A stretch of DNA of 64,000 bases from Centrapalus pauciflorus. Taxonomy: Eukaryota > Streptophyta > Magnoliopsida > Asterales > Asteraceae. The position numbers and the translations under genes were made by a program. The notes under the pieces were generated by a model that worked only from the letters and a program-made list of their open reading frames with translations, was not told the DNA's origin and ran no database searches. The DNA lies in NCBI GenBank assembly GCA_020465985.1, contig JAANYP010002035.1, forward strand, positions 427,138 to 491,137, written 5' to 3'. This document shows positions 36,501 to 50,539 of this stretch, in pieces; positions within the stretch are counted from its first letter, which is position 1, and each line of letters begins with the position of its first letter.

Positions 36501-39500
36501 CTAGAGGGAGGCAGGAGAAGTAACAAATAAATAAATAAAATGAAGAAATATAAACACTCTTGAAAACTAGCCTCAGAAGACGCACATAGATATCAGCCAA
36601 CAGAGGTTTTACATGATACATATAAGAAAGAGAAGATCCTGCATCATAATGTTACAAACTACTGTCTAAAAGGTACAAGGATAAGGCTTCCATAAAAATT
36701 GGCCAAGAAATCTCATCATATCAAGGATAATAGTTAGCAAGAATATGCAAGAGATGACAGATAAGATAGAAAAATCAGCCTGCAACACAAAATCCAAACA
36801 AGGTACAACCAATAAAAAGGGGCAAAAAAGATTGTTGGGTTTAAGCAGCAAAAAGCATTAGTACCACACACGACTCGAGGATGAGCGATGTCAGGAGTGA
36901 CAGAAGGCCAAGAAGGGTATTTGATTGCTATACAGTATACACTTTGAAAATGAAGGGGGAAAAGGTGATAATTATTTTATTGCAAAAAAATCCTTTCGAC
37001 TTTTTTACAATGTGAGGAGTCTCCTAAGATTGTATATGTCAACAAAATCAGTTTTATTAATGTCACCGTGAATTGACATCCACTACACTGGGCACGTACC
37101 CTGTTATTAATTCAACAAAAACTACCAGGATACTACTATTCAACGCATACTAGTGCGATTCATATGAACCAGAAGCAGCTGAGATACAACTTCGCTTGAA
37201 TTATAGGGTTAAGTGGTTAACCATTTTAAGTTCTGTTTTATAGATATACAGAGTTGACAAACAAGGATCTCAACATGTAACTTTTGTATGAGTTTTACTC
37301 TGGTAAAATTTCTTACTTAAGACATTCTGTGTATTTTGTCTCACTTTTATATTTCAGAATTTTCTTTCATTATGATATTGCATACGTCATTTACTATGAA
37401 ATTTAGTGAAGAAGCCAGGCCAACAATCCGGTTCAAGCGTTTCCTGGTCCACAATTAGCACTTCAGTTAATATGGCCCCTCTCATGTGTCGTTGCATATT
37501 TTGACTCATTTGAGCTGTTAAGTCATTGTGAAAGAAATGCATGTGTGCTTCAGCTGATTAAGCAGGATGAGATCAAAGAGACTGCTGAACCATGTCTCCA
37601 ACCTTTGGAATTCATCATCTAAATAATGCTTTCAATTAGAAGAGTCACAAATCTGATAGATATTGGTTGGTTAAATATAGTTTACACAAGTGAGACCAGA
37701 AAAGTTTTTCAGTATGATAATTGACAATTTATTTCTTATAAAAAATGTTTAGCTATGAATAATTTCATTAACAATATTCATTTGTCGAAAAATATATGCA
37801 GGAGGTTCTGTTACCTGAAATATATTCATACATGATTATTCTAGTGGCTGGGTTATTTTGTTCATTTTAATTAAAAATATGTGCATGAGGTTCTGTTGTC
37901 TGTGTGATATATTCATTATCCAATACAAGAGTCTTAAATAATAGCCTATGCCTTGACATATACCATGGCAGTAAGAAGATTGAAAAACAAAGCACAAACA
38001 CATCCCATGAGATGCAAGTCAAAAGGACTAGTCATAAGTTAGCAGAAAAAGGGAACCTTACTTGATTGCAGTTGTCCTAGCTTTTAACGCAGTACTATAG
38101 AAACCTTGCACCTCCTCTGGAAATGAAAAGTTATCCAGGCAATCACTTAACGGAACCCTTGGACGTACAATTTCATCTGAAGACCTGCTAGCAGTTAAAA
38201 AGTCTTGGCATGAACCATCTGCTTTTAAGAAAAGCGTTCCAAAAAAGGACAACGAAGAAGCCACCAAATCCATATTATCTTACTTACATTTCCTTCCCCT
38301 CTGCCTCTTTCTGTGCTTTCAACTTGTTGAACTCTTCTACCTCCTCTGAAATACAAATAACCAATAAAAACAATTAAAGATGACTTGTAATTGGTTAGGT
38401 ACAATATACAAAATCAAACGATCAAGGGAAGAACTGACTCTTGTTGGTAGCCTTCTCAAGTGGAATATTCAAGGAAAGAATGTAATCATTCCTTTTATTG
38501 TAAGCAACCTTCCCAGAGGGACATTGGAGGCGCTCTTCAATACCAAACTTGAAACTCCTTGCAGGATCCAATTCAGGTTTACCAGCATTAAGTCGTTCAA
38601 CTTGGTCAATCAAATGTAGAAAAAACTCTAGTGCGTCCTACATGTAATCCAATTTCAGTCATCCACATAATTGCGAACCAAAAAAATTGAAATGCAATGC
38701 ATAGTTCTGCTAACAGAAAAAAAATTATATGAGAAGCATGGTGCAATCTACTTATTAATGACAAGTGCAAGGGTGGACAGATGCTGCCATGTTGACTGTA
38801 GTTCAGAAGAAATATCTAGAGGCTCACATAGATGCTTGTAAAACCAGGAAAAAGATGGACATTAAAAATCTTGGCATTTAATTTTCCAGAGTAGTACTTA
38901 GAGTAATCAATGTCACGTGCAGTCGTGTACATGAGTAATACAAATTGATGTAATACAGTAAAATGTTACATAAACTAGTGAAAAATCATCGTCAATCCAG
39001 CTAATCTTGCTGTCTACAATAATTTGTAGAATATCAAAGGTACCTGCTGACGCATGGTTGAAAATTCAGGATGGCTGGCCGCAATTACTGCCTTGAACAT
39101 CCTTGGACGAATACCTTCCTGTTTCTGGAGAAGTAACAGAAAGTACAATGTGTTAATAGATGTACAATTGCAAAGCACTTACAACATAATAAAACTGAAG
39201 GAAAAAAGCCAATCATTCCTATCAACTCATGATGAACTCCGGTTTCATCAATAGAAGTGAAGACGCGTGAATCTGAAATAAAAAGAATGAGATCATATAT
39301 CCAGTCAGAAACTTACAGCACTTGGAGACGAGTCCACAGCATTTGCTACATCATCATTCTGAAGAACAAAAGCTTATTGGTCAAGGCACATTAAAATTTT
39401 GAACCCCCCCCCCCCACCTGGCCCCTGGGGCTTCCAAATTTTATAATTTAAAAAAAAAGAAGCCTACCTGCACAGCTGGGATAGAATATTTACCAGACAG

Positions 39501-42500
39501 CAAACCATTAGCAAGTTTCGTTCTGCCAAAAAAAGAGTAACAATACTGATGACAGATATCGAATAAACTTTATAACAAGTCAACAGAGTCTATACATCTC
39601 GAAACTGATTCATTTACTACAAATTGACATACTCCTTTCAAATTCAGTATTCATTCACATGATAGAAATTTTTTAGCAATGTAATAAAGAAACAATAGCT
39701 GAATAATAGTACCAATCCAATAGTGCAGTAACAATCACCAGGAAAAAAAAACAAAATCACAATCACAATCAAAACAGAATATGCTTTGAAGTTTAAAATC
39801 AGAACAGTGCTAAAGACATAATTTTTTATTGAGCCACTTTACATGGTCCATGTGTAACTTGAGAAAATAGTTTGAATGCAGCTTCATCCAGAGAAGTGAT
39901 TGCTTACAATTGCATATTCAGGTCTACAGTAGGATCAGCAGGAGCAGTATCAAAAGCCATTTTCAGATTTTGATTTATGTAGTACCTGGAAGTGTGAAAC
40001 AATAAAGAACTATATGAAACAGACATTCAATCTGCTAATGCTCTCCCTTCCCATGTAGAAGTTAATAAACTTATGCAAGCTCATCAAAAAGCAGTAGAAT
40101 ACAGACCGTGAACAGAATGAATGAGTTGAGAAGATAACTTGCATGGTTGCAGCCAAATAGCAACTGCCAGAAAAGAAAATGGAATCACAAGACATAAACA
40201 AAAATGACTGAACCTTTCTACAAACATCATCTATAGAAACAAAAATTTACCTGTTACCAAGATTAACAAGTCCTGTATACCCAGGTCCAAAAAGGGGCTC
40301 CACATCCTGTCCACTTTCTTGAATCCGATTCCAGTCAAAATTGGTATTCTGGTCCAGTTCCTTTTCAGCTGTTGTCATTTCTGTCTGAATTTTTTTCAGA
40401 GTCAGATATTGACAGGCATGTTATTATTGAAGTATCGAAAAGTTAGTCTTGAAATCATCCAAAACAATCTTTATCGGCAGCAATCACTGAAGCATGAGCA
40501 ATCAATTTCTACCATAGAAAAAGTTAACTCCATCTAGCAAGAAAAATGCTTTATGCAGGTATTAAACATCTAAATGCTGCCACCTTTTTAAGGTAATTTT
40601 CACGTGTAGAAAATATTGGTATACCAAAATATCTTAAATGTGTTTGCTGCAATTTTCTAAACAAAAGCTTATATAATTCGTTACATGTAATCAAAGGCCT
40701 ACATTAAATTGTAAATTTCAAAGAATTCATAGACATGGCAATGACAAAGATTGCAAAAGCATGCAGTATATGTACTTCAAATGTATTAGGTAAATGTTGG
40801 CACTGGCTCAGAACCCAACCTGTGATGACATTGGGTGTCAAATCTAAACAGTACTCACTCATCCAAATACAGGTCATCATACTTCCTCATTTGGCATGCT
40901 GCAATATCGATAACAACTTTCCAGTAGAGCATTTCCCTCTATTTTGACTACTTTCCAAATGCTACAATCTTATTCTATTTTATCTCTTAACATGTAGAAA
41001 CTAGGAAAGAGAAAAGTAAAGTTTAAATTAAGTAAACAATTAGACTCATCCAACAAGGTTATATGTTCTATATAATTTACTTCATAAGCTATGATCTGGA
41101 CAAATACCAAAAGCAAAAAAAGAACATATTTACCTTTTGCAAGGAGGAAAAATCGATACCAAAAAATGCCAAATGCTCCGCTAGATGAGGATCGGTCACG
41201 CTTTCATCCTCCGGATAAGAAAAAACATCTGAGCTGGCAAAGTATGGAACTCATAATTATATTTGAATAAATATTTCAACCCAACCAATAGTTAATCATG
41301 GCACACTAAGAAATGCATAGCTACTGGCAACAACCATTAAAGTTGGCAATCTAATTAAACAAGCTGGCAATACCTGCTCCTTCGAGATCAGAAGTTATTG
41401 TCCCAAGCTTTACAGCAAGAGGATAGTGAGTTTCATTATAATGATCAATGGCATGATTATTACCACCACTTCCATCCCAAAGTTTCCGACCACAGAGGAT
41501 CATTCCATCAGTTAAATTCAACCAAAGATTATCAGTCTTGTCACACTTTGCACACTTCCATCCAGATGGGGGAATGACGACACCATTATCTATCTGTTTC
41601 AGAGTCAAGGCATATTCACTGGTTTGTTTCTTATCAGCTGTCCAAGATGCAACTTGTTCCTTCCTCTCTGCACCCTCTGCAATCCTAATAGCATCAACTG
41701 CCAACCTTACCTGTGCAGAATCAAGTAAGAGCATTTGTGTAATTGCACAATTTAAAAAATTAAAAGATCTCTCAAGTGAGAAAGAAAGAAAGAAAAGAAA
41801 AATGAATAACCACGAATATAAAAGAGCAGGAAAAACCTTTTCAGGCAATGCCACTGATGGAAAAGAAAAGGTTACATAATCCGGCAAAATTACTATGTTG
41901 TAAGTTTCATCATATTCGGCTTCTTGGTTATCAAATCCTCCATCCACACCTACAAAGATAAAGAGGACGTTGAAAGGTTCTACTGATTTTACAGAAAATA
42001 TGTATGCAACAAAGCAGAAAATATAAACTCGCTATACCAATGATGATAATCCCAAATATATAACCACAAAAATTTTTCTTTAACTATGTCGACGCGAACT
42101 TCTAAGAATATGGCTTTCAAGTTTCAAGCACCCCAACTTCGAGACCTTATACCATTTGAAAGTTTCCAGTACTTATTCCACCCACTGATGGTGAATGCAT
42201 TGTATCCAGGTCAGGTATGCATCAATCATTCACTTGTTGAAAGGGTACTTAAACTTAATAGAATAGATTTTGTCAAAAAGCTCATTCATAACTAAGAATT
42301 TATGGCCCAACCGCTAATGCGTCATCATGAAGTCAAAATTCAGGACCTAAACGTCTACACTTGACATCTGACCTGATAAAGATGAAAAGGCAAATACACT
42401 CTACAGAGAAAAAAAAATGACCCATCAATACCTATAGCCAAGAGCGTAGGTTTCTTCAAAGGTCTGTCTTCAGGAATCAGCTTCTTTGTTTGTTTTATAT

Positions 42501-43716
42501 GCAAATAAACAGGGTTACCGGTTTTCTCAAAATTCCAACCAACATAATCTTTCCCAAAGGCAAGAAATGTGTTCATGTCCACAAACAATCCACCTTCAGA
42601 TTTCTGAAGCAACAGAAACACATGTTATAACACATTATAATTCAGGAACAAGAACATCATACAAAAATGTTCACATAACTGACTAAAAGTAACGGAACAC
42701 TTCAAACGCAATGCATAAAAGTCCTCAAAATTAGAAATGCCAAATTTTTTCTTCTGATTTTGCCACAAACACTGATCCGTCTCACATCATGTGAATTTCA
42801 ACGGAAGATTACAAAAGTACACCCTTCATAAAATAGAACTGCACTTCAGCTTTATATATTAAGCAATAAAAATATACATTCCGATTTCAGATTAGAGGGT
42901 GGTTTATAGCTGTTCAGCTGAATTTACTATCACAATGATTTAACCTTCAAAAAAAGCTACTGAAGCATTCTTAAACTTTTGCATTTGAAAAAGAACCAAA
43001 TAGGTGGCTTCTACAGCCGACCTGTATACCATTTATTTAATGAGCTACAAAGGAAGAACAATAAGGATGATGAAATTTCAAACACAATAGTAATTATGCA
43101 CATATGTAAAACAAGCATATCATCTACAGTTATAACCTAGTCAATTTGACCATCAAACTAAATTTGCTTAAATTCCTATTTGAGTGTATACAACCAAACA
43201 ACTGGGAGAAATAAAGTCAGTAAACTTAACAGCGTATCCAAACAAACATGTCATTTTATTCAGTAACATGTCCATCATCCATAACACTTTCTCTTTTAAA
43301 GATAACTGCGTTTAGCATCCAAAATCGTAGTTTATTACCTCCAAACCAAAATCAACGAGTAACACACAACTAACACAAAAAACATTCTCACAGTGAATCA
43401 TCGAATGTCCGTCGGAGATCAATAATCACGCACATAAACACGAACTGATTCTAAAACCCTAGAAATGGTAGTTCATCCAGATTACACAACCCTAACTTCC
43501 CCCTAAAATAAATTACATAAAACCCTATTTTCATAAACCTCGTTCCACTTTAATTCTAATAGACAAACCCATTATAAAAAAAGTAAGCAAGCAAAGGAAA
43601 AACGGAAAACTCACCGGAGTATCGAAACTGATACAGCATTCCTGCTTGTAAATGCGATTGGTAGGCTCCGGAATACGGACCCTTGAGAGATTCGTACGGA
43701 GAAGTTCCATCTCCAT
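33553..43716 (-). CDS. Ubiquitin carboxyl-terminal hydrolase 14 (IsoT/USP5 type)
   Basis: Twenty minus-strand exons join in phase to 804 aa (Arabidopsis UBP14 is 797). Exon bounds, 5-prime to 3-prime: 43716-43615, 42603-42432, 41949-41837, 41710-41374, 41228-41134, 40384-40251, 40163-40107, 39985-39908, 39522-39468, 39358-39317, 39124-39044, 38637-38439, 38345-38288, 38184-38062, 36500-36412, 36302-36213, 35479-35309, 35205-35090, 34997-34874 and 33731-33553. Domains in order: N-terminal UBP-like region, ZnF-UBP (CAKCDKTDNLWLNL onward) that reads the free C-terminus of ubiquitin, the Cys box NLGNSCYLAATMQ (Cys about 319), two UBA domains (exon 17; exons 18-19), and the His box CGHYVAH (His about 764). 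The enzyme disassembles unanchored polyubiquitin; loss is embryo-lethal in Arabidopsis (TTN6). A second ATG two codons in (MELLRTN) matches the usual start. Exons and catalytic residues look intact. Confidence 0.97.
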
Positions 43717-44212
43717 GTAAATTCTTCCGAATGATTACTCCTTCTATTCCGATTATTACAGACTGGTGAGAGTTCTGATGAATTGACTGAGGAAGAAGAA
43801 GGGAATGGTTGCCCTAGCGTTATGGAAGAAGCGACTTTGCGCCGATTATGAGACTCTCTCTCTCACTCTGTGTTTTGTGTGTTTTCTTGGAAAGCAGTCC
43901 TTCCTGTTCCATTTCTACACGCCAAAGATAAAAGTATCGCTTTTTTGTTTTCTTCACTTTAGCCCCCTGTAATTTATATAACGTTGTCATTGGAACCTTG
44001 TTCTTTTTGGTAACTTTTTGTTTAACCCCTCTCAAAAAACTATTTTGGTGATCTCTTTCTCAAAGCTTTTTGTGCGTTTGAATCACGATTATCAGATGAT
44101 TGTGTTTTCTAAGCGCAAATATGTTATAACAAGTGTTTGGTTTGCTTATATTAATAATCACTTGTTGACATTATAAATAATTGTTGTCACTCTTTTGTTG
44201 AACGATAATGGG
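43717..44212 (-). promoter_or_regulatory. UBP14 upstream region
   Basis: Presumed leader and promoter. It has a CT-rich tract (gactctctctctcactctg) near 43850-43875, common in plant leaders. No TATA box can be chosen with confidence. Confidence 0.4.
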
Positions 44213-44214
44213 GT

Positions 44215-45676
44215 GTTTGGATTTACATTTGAAAAAGTATTGTAGCATTTTGGAAATTAATAATCATGTAATAGTTATAACAAATTTTTTTAGAAATTTA
44301 GTGTTTGGTTTAGCTTCTGCTCAAGGCTTACTCTAAGATTTCTAATGCTTAGGGGAACAATAAAAAAATACTTCATATAAAAACCAACAAAAACACACAC
44401 CAGTTTTCTAGTAAATCTACATTTCAATTGACAATCTTCAAATATCAAAAGCAAAATTTATGTTAGTAGACTTCAAATAGATATTTGTGTCCATCAACAA
44501 CATCCAATCCTAATGACCATTTAACATTTTTCTTTTCTAAAATGGGATCAGCAGTTTCACCGAAAGTGCTTTTTTGAGACGTGACAAAGAAGATTAAGGA
44601 GAAAACATATACCGAACAAACAGAAAACACAAACCCAAGATTGCCACTAATGCGGACTTTAAAAAAAAAAAGCTCACATGACCTTTTCGTTTGGCGACCA
44701 AATCTAGCTATACGCAAACCTATTTTTGTAAAACTCGTCGACTTAAAAAAAATAGAAAAACTATATCTTTTATAATCGATCAATAAATCCAATGAAGAAG
44801 CAAAAGAACAAATAGGTTGTGGGTATGAATGGTTAGTGAAGTTTTTAAGTTAATTACTCACTGAATCTTTTATGAAATTGCATTGAAATAGTAATACCCA
44901 TGTGGGTTGTTAGCCTCGTCGTCAACAGTCAACATGTTAAAATATGAACACAAAGAAGTCGAAAAAGAAGTAGAAATTTGAACAACAATTAAACAAAATC
45001 TGAACAGCACTTGTTTACAGCAATAGGTCGAGCAAACGAGCATCAAAAAAAGAAATAAAAAAATATGAACAGTAATTTAAATCATACAATAGAAAAAGAA
45101 ATAAAATTTTAAGAAACACACTATTGGCCTGATAACATACACTCATTTTGCCCTTTTGATGGTTGGAGACGAGCACAGAGAAGTCGAGCAAACGATCACA
45201 GAGCAGTCGAGCAGACAAGCATCAAGCAGAGGGCTGAGGCAAGAGAGCACTGAACAGAGACAAGAATGATTCAAGTGAACACTGAGCAAACTATAGACAA
45301 ACAAAGACAACCACAACCTCTGTCTTTAAAACTTAAGTGATTGATTCGACTGATCGATTCCCGAGTATCTAGTAGGCGATTGATGAATTCCCGAGTAAGC
45401 TCTTTATCTTCTTTGTTGCTTCAAAATCCTGGATGAAAAATTGAAAATCGAAATCACTTCACGTTTTCCCGATTCAATTTTCTGGAATCGATACCCTAAA
45501 TGACCAATAATGCAAAGTCAAACCCTTAAAAATTGATTATTTGATAATTATGATAATAATCAACAAAAATTTTAACCAAACATTAAACTTTATGCATCAC
45601 ATTTCATAACAACTATTATCTGATTATTAGTTTTTCAAAATACTACAACACTTTTGAAGCACAAATCCAAACACCT
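44215..45676. mobile_element. 1.46 kb inverted-repeat DNA element
   Basis: About 75-80 bp at the left (GGGTGTTTGGATTTACATTTGA... to about 44290) is mirrored at the right (about 45600 to ...CAAATCCAAACACCTC), including the shared gttataacaa/tttcataacaac inner block. The interior has repeated gagcagacgagcat / cgagcaaacgagcat-like phrases near 45020-45290 but no transposase. The target duplication is unclear. Further tgtttggt-type ends outside it (44130 and 45830-45890) hint at nesting. Confidence 0.65.
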
Positions 45677-47190
45677 CATAGAATCAATTGCTAAAAATAG
45701 CAATAAGCTTTTATATGTTTATCATTTATAACAACATATGTTAAAATATATTAAAATTAGCAATAACTTTTATTTTACACCAATAATATTAACGGGTGAC
45801 TTGTAAACATGCTATATAATAGGTCACGTGTAACCAAACAACCTCATTTATAACCAAACACCCTTATATTGTTTACCAAACATCCTAACTAATAAACACA
45901 CTTATTTTATACACACACACACATATTAGATTCTCAACTGGGTCAATGAGGATTTTCATCCCCCGCTTGATCTATTTTATCGCCTCATCCCTTTACAACT
46001 GGCTTCAGCGTTCTATCGATTATACCGATGATACCCTTCTATCCCATCCTCCATCTCTTAAATCTACCTCTTTCTATTGTCTTATGTCACAAACATCCAA
46101 AACATACAAAACAACCAACAGATAGAAGTAGATCTTATAACCCTGGTAGTCAAAAGATGAAAAAATGAAGCCCTTATCATCAACGGCAGTGAGAAGGTGC
46201 AAGATATTGAAGCCCTGGTCACTCACCCGTGAAAAATCAATGCAATAATTGTCCATCTCGACAAGTACACCTATCAAAGTAAATCGAAAGAAGATAATTG
46301 AGAGGAAATCTCCATAAAAATTGGATCAATAATGAGATGTTCAAATTTTTATTGAAATGTGGTTTTCAGTGATATAAAAGTACATGAAATGGTCTGGTTG
46401 AAATGATTCCTAATTTCTTTTCAAATTATGATGAAATAAATGTTACATACAATTTGATCTGTAAATGTTTCTGATTTGCGTAAAAAAATTTGTGATACAT
46501 ACGAATCGACCTTTTAATCTATGTTTAGGAACTCATTTATTTTATGTTTTTGTTTTTTGTTTGATTTCTTCATCTATATTTCAAACATGTTCGATTATGT
46601 AATTTTTTGTTTGATTAGTTATTTTTTGTAATATAACAAGTGCTCCTGGTCTAATATGTGTATGAATCTCTCTTTGATTTTTTGTTTTGGCCCATGTTTG
46701 TTTGACTTCTAAGTAGTCTCTCTTTGATATGTTCATATGAATTTAATATGATTGTCTTTTTTTGGTTTGGGTTTAAAAAATATGTTGTTATTGATAAACT
46801 TGAAAACATATTATTATCTTTAGTAATAAAAAGTTGTTTGTGACATGTTACAACTGGTTTACATATCAAATGTGGTTATTATTGGTAAAATTTTAAGATG
46901 TTGCTATTATAGATAACATATTGCTATTATAGATAAAATTCGTTATAAGACACCAAATGGTAACTGACGTTATAAGACACCAAATGGTCAGTGATCGGAT
47001 CATTTTATACCGACTTTAATGTGTTTAAATGATATTATTTTATGTATAAAGTATTGGTATAATGCTACATTTAATTGTAATTTATCAATTGAAGGGTTAA
47101 AGCTTAAAAGGAGTTAAAATGAGTAAATTGTGCCTTGGAATGTTCTACTATTGATAAAACTCATTACGCATGTAGGTAATCCTCTCAAGT
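45677..47190. other. Intergenic repeat-derived DNA
   Basis: AT-rich. Contains an (AC)n-like stretch (acacacacacacat near 45915), a direct duplication around 46936-46990 (cgttataagacaccaaatggt twice) and ttattattggtaaaa repeats like those near 29700. No gene recognised. Confidence 0.45.
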
Positions 47191-47204
47191 AAAAGTCTGG
47201 CAGA

Positions 47205-47385
47205 TTTGAGCGCAATCGGAGAAGATTTATAGAAAGCCAAGCGCAGAGGGGGGCGCAGCCCTGCTCCCCAACCGAGTGCTCAACAGAATGAATTTTTCTG
47301 CCAAAATACGCGATTTTAGACCCAAGCGCAGGGTGGGGCGCAGGCCTGCGCCCACGGCTGCGCCCAACCCATAAAAAATTATTTT
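47205..47385. repeat. GC-rich repeated tract with downstream TATA
   Basis: Phrases such as gcgcagaggggggcgcagcc and gcgcagggtggggcgcaggc occur as diverged direct copies within an AT-rich setting. About 30 bp further on, ctatatatatgac near 47413 looks like a TATA element. The arrangement resembles an LTR promoter, but LTR ends were not located. Confidence 0.4.
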
Positions 47386-48392
47386 TGTGATTTTTAGGGT
47401 TTTTCAGAGCTGCCTATATATATGACAACCTTCCAGACGAAAAAACACATATATTTTGAGGAGAAATTGAAGAGAAAAGAGGAAGAAAAGTCCAGATTCA
47501 TCCATCGCGATGTAGTCTGTGCGAAACCAACGACGAACGGTTGGGGGTTTGGTTCCTTCTACGCTCCATCCTTCAACCATCAATCCGACAACTACGAAGC
47601 ATGTTCCTGACAAGTTCAATGTTTCGTACGCGGTGGTTGATGATCACACTATTATCGTTCAAGGGTTTGTTTGTTAGCTAAGTATTTATGTTGTTTTCGT
47701 TAGCTTAATCATTGTAACGAACGATATGTTTTATCTAGTTTTCTGTGTGATTATTATTTAAATATATTGTTCCGTTCGCTTCTATTTATATCTTTATCGT
47801 AAGACGCGTCGTAGCCGTGTTACATGCCGTGCCGAGCTCATTAGATTAGGAGTTAAGACGGACTGTGAACATGACACGATTCGTGCCCAAAATACGGATT
47901 GCGATAGATGTGATTGTCATAACTATGTCTATGTGGTTAGGTTACAAAGATAATTAAACGGAATCATAAATAATTAAGTTATTAGCAACCCTAGGTCGAT
48001 AATCCATAATTCCACCCAAACCCTAAATCCGAAGTCGTTGGTGTTCTTACTCCATTCTTTAAGTTTTCCTAAAGCTATAATTAATTTTCCAAAAGTTTCG
48101 CTCAACCACTTTCTTCCATCAATTAGTTTTATTATTAATTAATAACTATCGTAGAATATTATTGATAACCACATGCTCCCTGAGGAGACGATCCCACTTA
48201 CCCTAGCTATAAGTTAAGGTGATTGGTGTTTTTATAAATTATTTTTGAACGCTTTACGACGAGCGGTTGTCAGTCAGCGTCATCAAACAACGTGTAGTCA
48301 AACAAGAGAATATGATATAAAATATCATTATAGTAGGTTAAATTAATCATGGAATGATTAATCAATAAAACATAAAATTGGAGGGACTAAAA
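47386..48392. other. Non-coding, probably retrotransposon-derived
   Basis: Holds a short open frame (47422-47610) of unrelated composition and no recognised protein. Probably part of a decayed element including the GC-rich tract upstream. Confidence 0.4.
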
Positions 48393-49841
48393 TGTAACGT
48401 ACCATTTTTTGGGAAAGGTACGTGGAATTATTTCATTGGAATGATTATTTAATTTGGGACCCGGGGGTATAAATTTGTATTTTGGGGCATCGGGATCGGA
48501 TTTTTGGGTATCGGACCGAGTTAAACCCAAAACGTATATATTGTTGGCTCCTTTGTTCTTCAATTCATTTCCAAAAGACAGAGCTAAAGTGTGAGTTTGT
48601 GTATGCGAATTCAGCAACCATAATCAGAGATTTAGAGACTGAATTGGAGCTTCAAGCTGTTGGATTCAACCTCAACTTCTTCCTTTGAAATTGGGACCAT
48701 ATTTGAGGTAAATTTGAGCTTAAATTCGTGGATTAATTGTTGTTGATTATGGATAAGTAGTCGAACTGAGTTTAGATATGTTTCTGAGTAAATTCGAGCT
48801 TGTAATCGTGGTTAAAATTGAGCAGAAGTGAGTTTGGGGATTGAATCCCCTGGCTGTGAAAAACAGAGCAGAGCTGCTGCTGTTCGTCCGTGAGCGCGGC
48901 CGCGATGTTCTTGAGCGATCGCATGCGGTTTAGCCTGAGTGCGGCCGCGACCGCGATGATCAGTGCGTCCGCGATGCGGCTGGGGTTCCGGGTCGGGTTT
49001 TCGGGTTCTGTGAGTCGTGTGTTCGGGTCTTTGGGGTCTCGTGAGTTATTGGGAATAGTGTATATAATTGTTGGGTTGAGATTGTGATATTGTGTTTTCA
49101 GGGTCTCGCGTTGACAGGGTAGGGAAAGGGCAGGGAACCGAGACTTAGTTTAGCTAGCTGGGCAGGTGAGTTTGCATGTTTTTGTTGAGATATTTGTACG
49201 ATTATTTTACTGATACTTGCATGATCTTTTATTGAGCTTTTTATGAGATATCATGAGTTTTCTTACGAGCTTTTATTGTGATACTATCATGCATGTATAC
49301 TGGGCTATTGTGAACTTTATTTTAAATATGAGATTTGAGACACTTGGGCTGTTGAGATACTAAACCGTACGGCTGGGCAGGGGTTGGGTCGCTCCCGATT
49401 CCCTTTTGAGTCCTGACGACTGCTTTGTGCGGTCTAGGGATTTGGGTACGTGGATTTATCCACATGAGTTGAGTGCCTATTGAGCTACTTTGTAGGATCT
49501 CATATACTTGTTCAGTAGAGAACGCTGAACGTTTTATTATCGAGTTATTTATTTATTGAGTTTATAATCGTGCACTAACCCTTGCATTCTCACCAGCTTT
49601 AGCTGACCTGTGTGTGTTGTCGTGTGTATCTCAGGTAACCGGATTGCTAGTAGGTCTGCTGGACCGAAGTAGGTTTACATTTTCTGTGATCGAGGAGTTA
49701 GCTACCTTCCGTAGAGGTAGTTATATTTTGTGGACTGTTTGTATATACTTCGGATGTGTTATGAATAAGAGACTAAGAAAGTATTTGGCCTAAGGGATGT
49801 GTTAGGACAAATTTTTACAAGCCAAGAATTAGGGTTTTACA
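48393..49841 (+). mobile_element. Solo LTR or LTR remnant, same family as 7041-8902
   Basis: Begins TGTAACGTACCATTTTTTGG and ends GGGTTTTACA. Its first about 70 bp match the minus strand of the intron 1 LTR (TGTAAC..CCATTTT, then tacgtg.aattatttca.tgga), and both share a GC-rich gcggccgcgatg-type core (48890-48980 here). The 5-bp flanks (taaaa, aacct) do not match, so one end may be rearranged or slightly misplaced. Confidence 0.6.
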
Positions 49842-49850
49842 AACCTCTTA

Positions 49851-50185
49851 GGGTGTGTTTGGTTTGAAAGATTTGTAGACTTCATTTAGGATTAGATTTC
49901 AAAATACTAACATGTAATGTTTGGTTAAAAAAGAGAAATGTATCTAATTTCATTTAGCATTTGACATCCTCCTAACCTCCTCTCTTCGTCATATTCCTTC
50001 TATCCCAATTATTATATAATCTTTAAAACTAGGTGGATTATGAAAAGTGGATAAGTAAGGAATATGAAATGCTAAATGAAGTTAAATCTTTTCTTTTTAT
50101 TTTTTTTTATCCAAACACGACATTAGAGTATTTATAAATCCTAATCCTAAATGAATTGTTTAAATCCTTCAAACCAAACGGGACC
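49851..50185. mobile_element. Tourist-like MITE
   Basis: Starts GGGTGTGTTTGGTTTG and ends CAAACCAAACGGGACC. Flanked by TTA and TAA. It shares subterminal aaatccta/taggatt blocks with the 23940-24165 MITE and abuts the end of the LTR. Confidence 0.65.
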
Positions 50186-50539
50186 TAAATTTTTTTTATA
50201 ATCCTTTCATTTTTTAATCCTAGCATTTTCAAATATTGTCATATCAAAATTCTGTCAGAAGAAACGTCTCTACTCAGTCACAAAATTTATTTTGTACACG
50301 GCGGCAGGTTCCATTTTTCTCTTAATGGGAGTTCTGGGTATCGGTTTATATGGTTCTAATGAACCAACATTAATTTTTTTTAATCATGTCATATCAAATT
50401 CATATGATCCAATCTACACCTTAACCTCTATTTAATGATTGATAGATATCATCCCTTTTAACTATCAAATAATTAACTAGATAATTATTAAAAATCTCAT
50501 CCATGCATATTTCTAATTATCATCTAATAATAAATTAAA

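Noticed and set aside
48388..49846. 5-bp target duplication for the second LTR
   Set aside because: The flanks taaaa and aacct differ, so I call the block an LTR or remnant without claiming a clean insertion.
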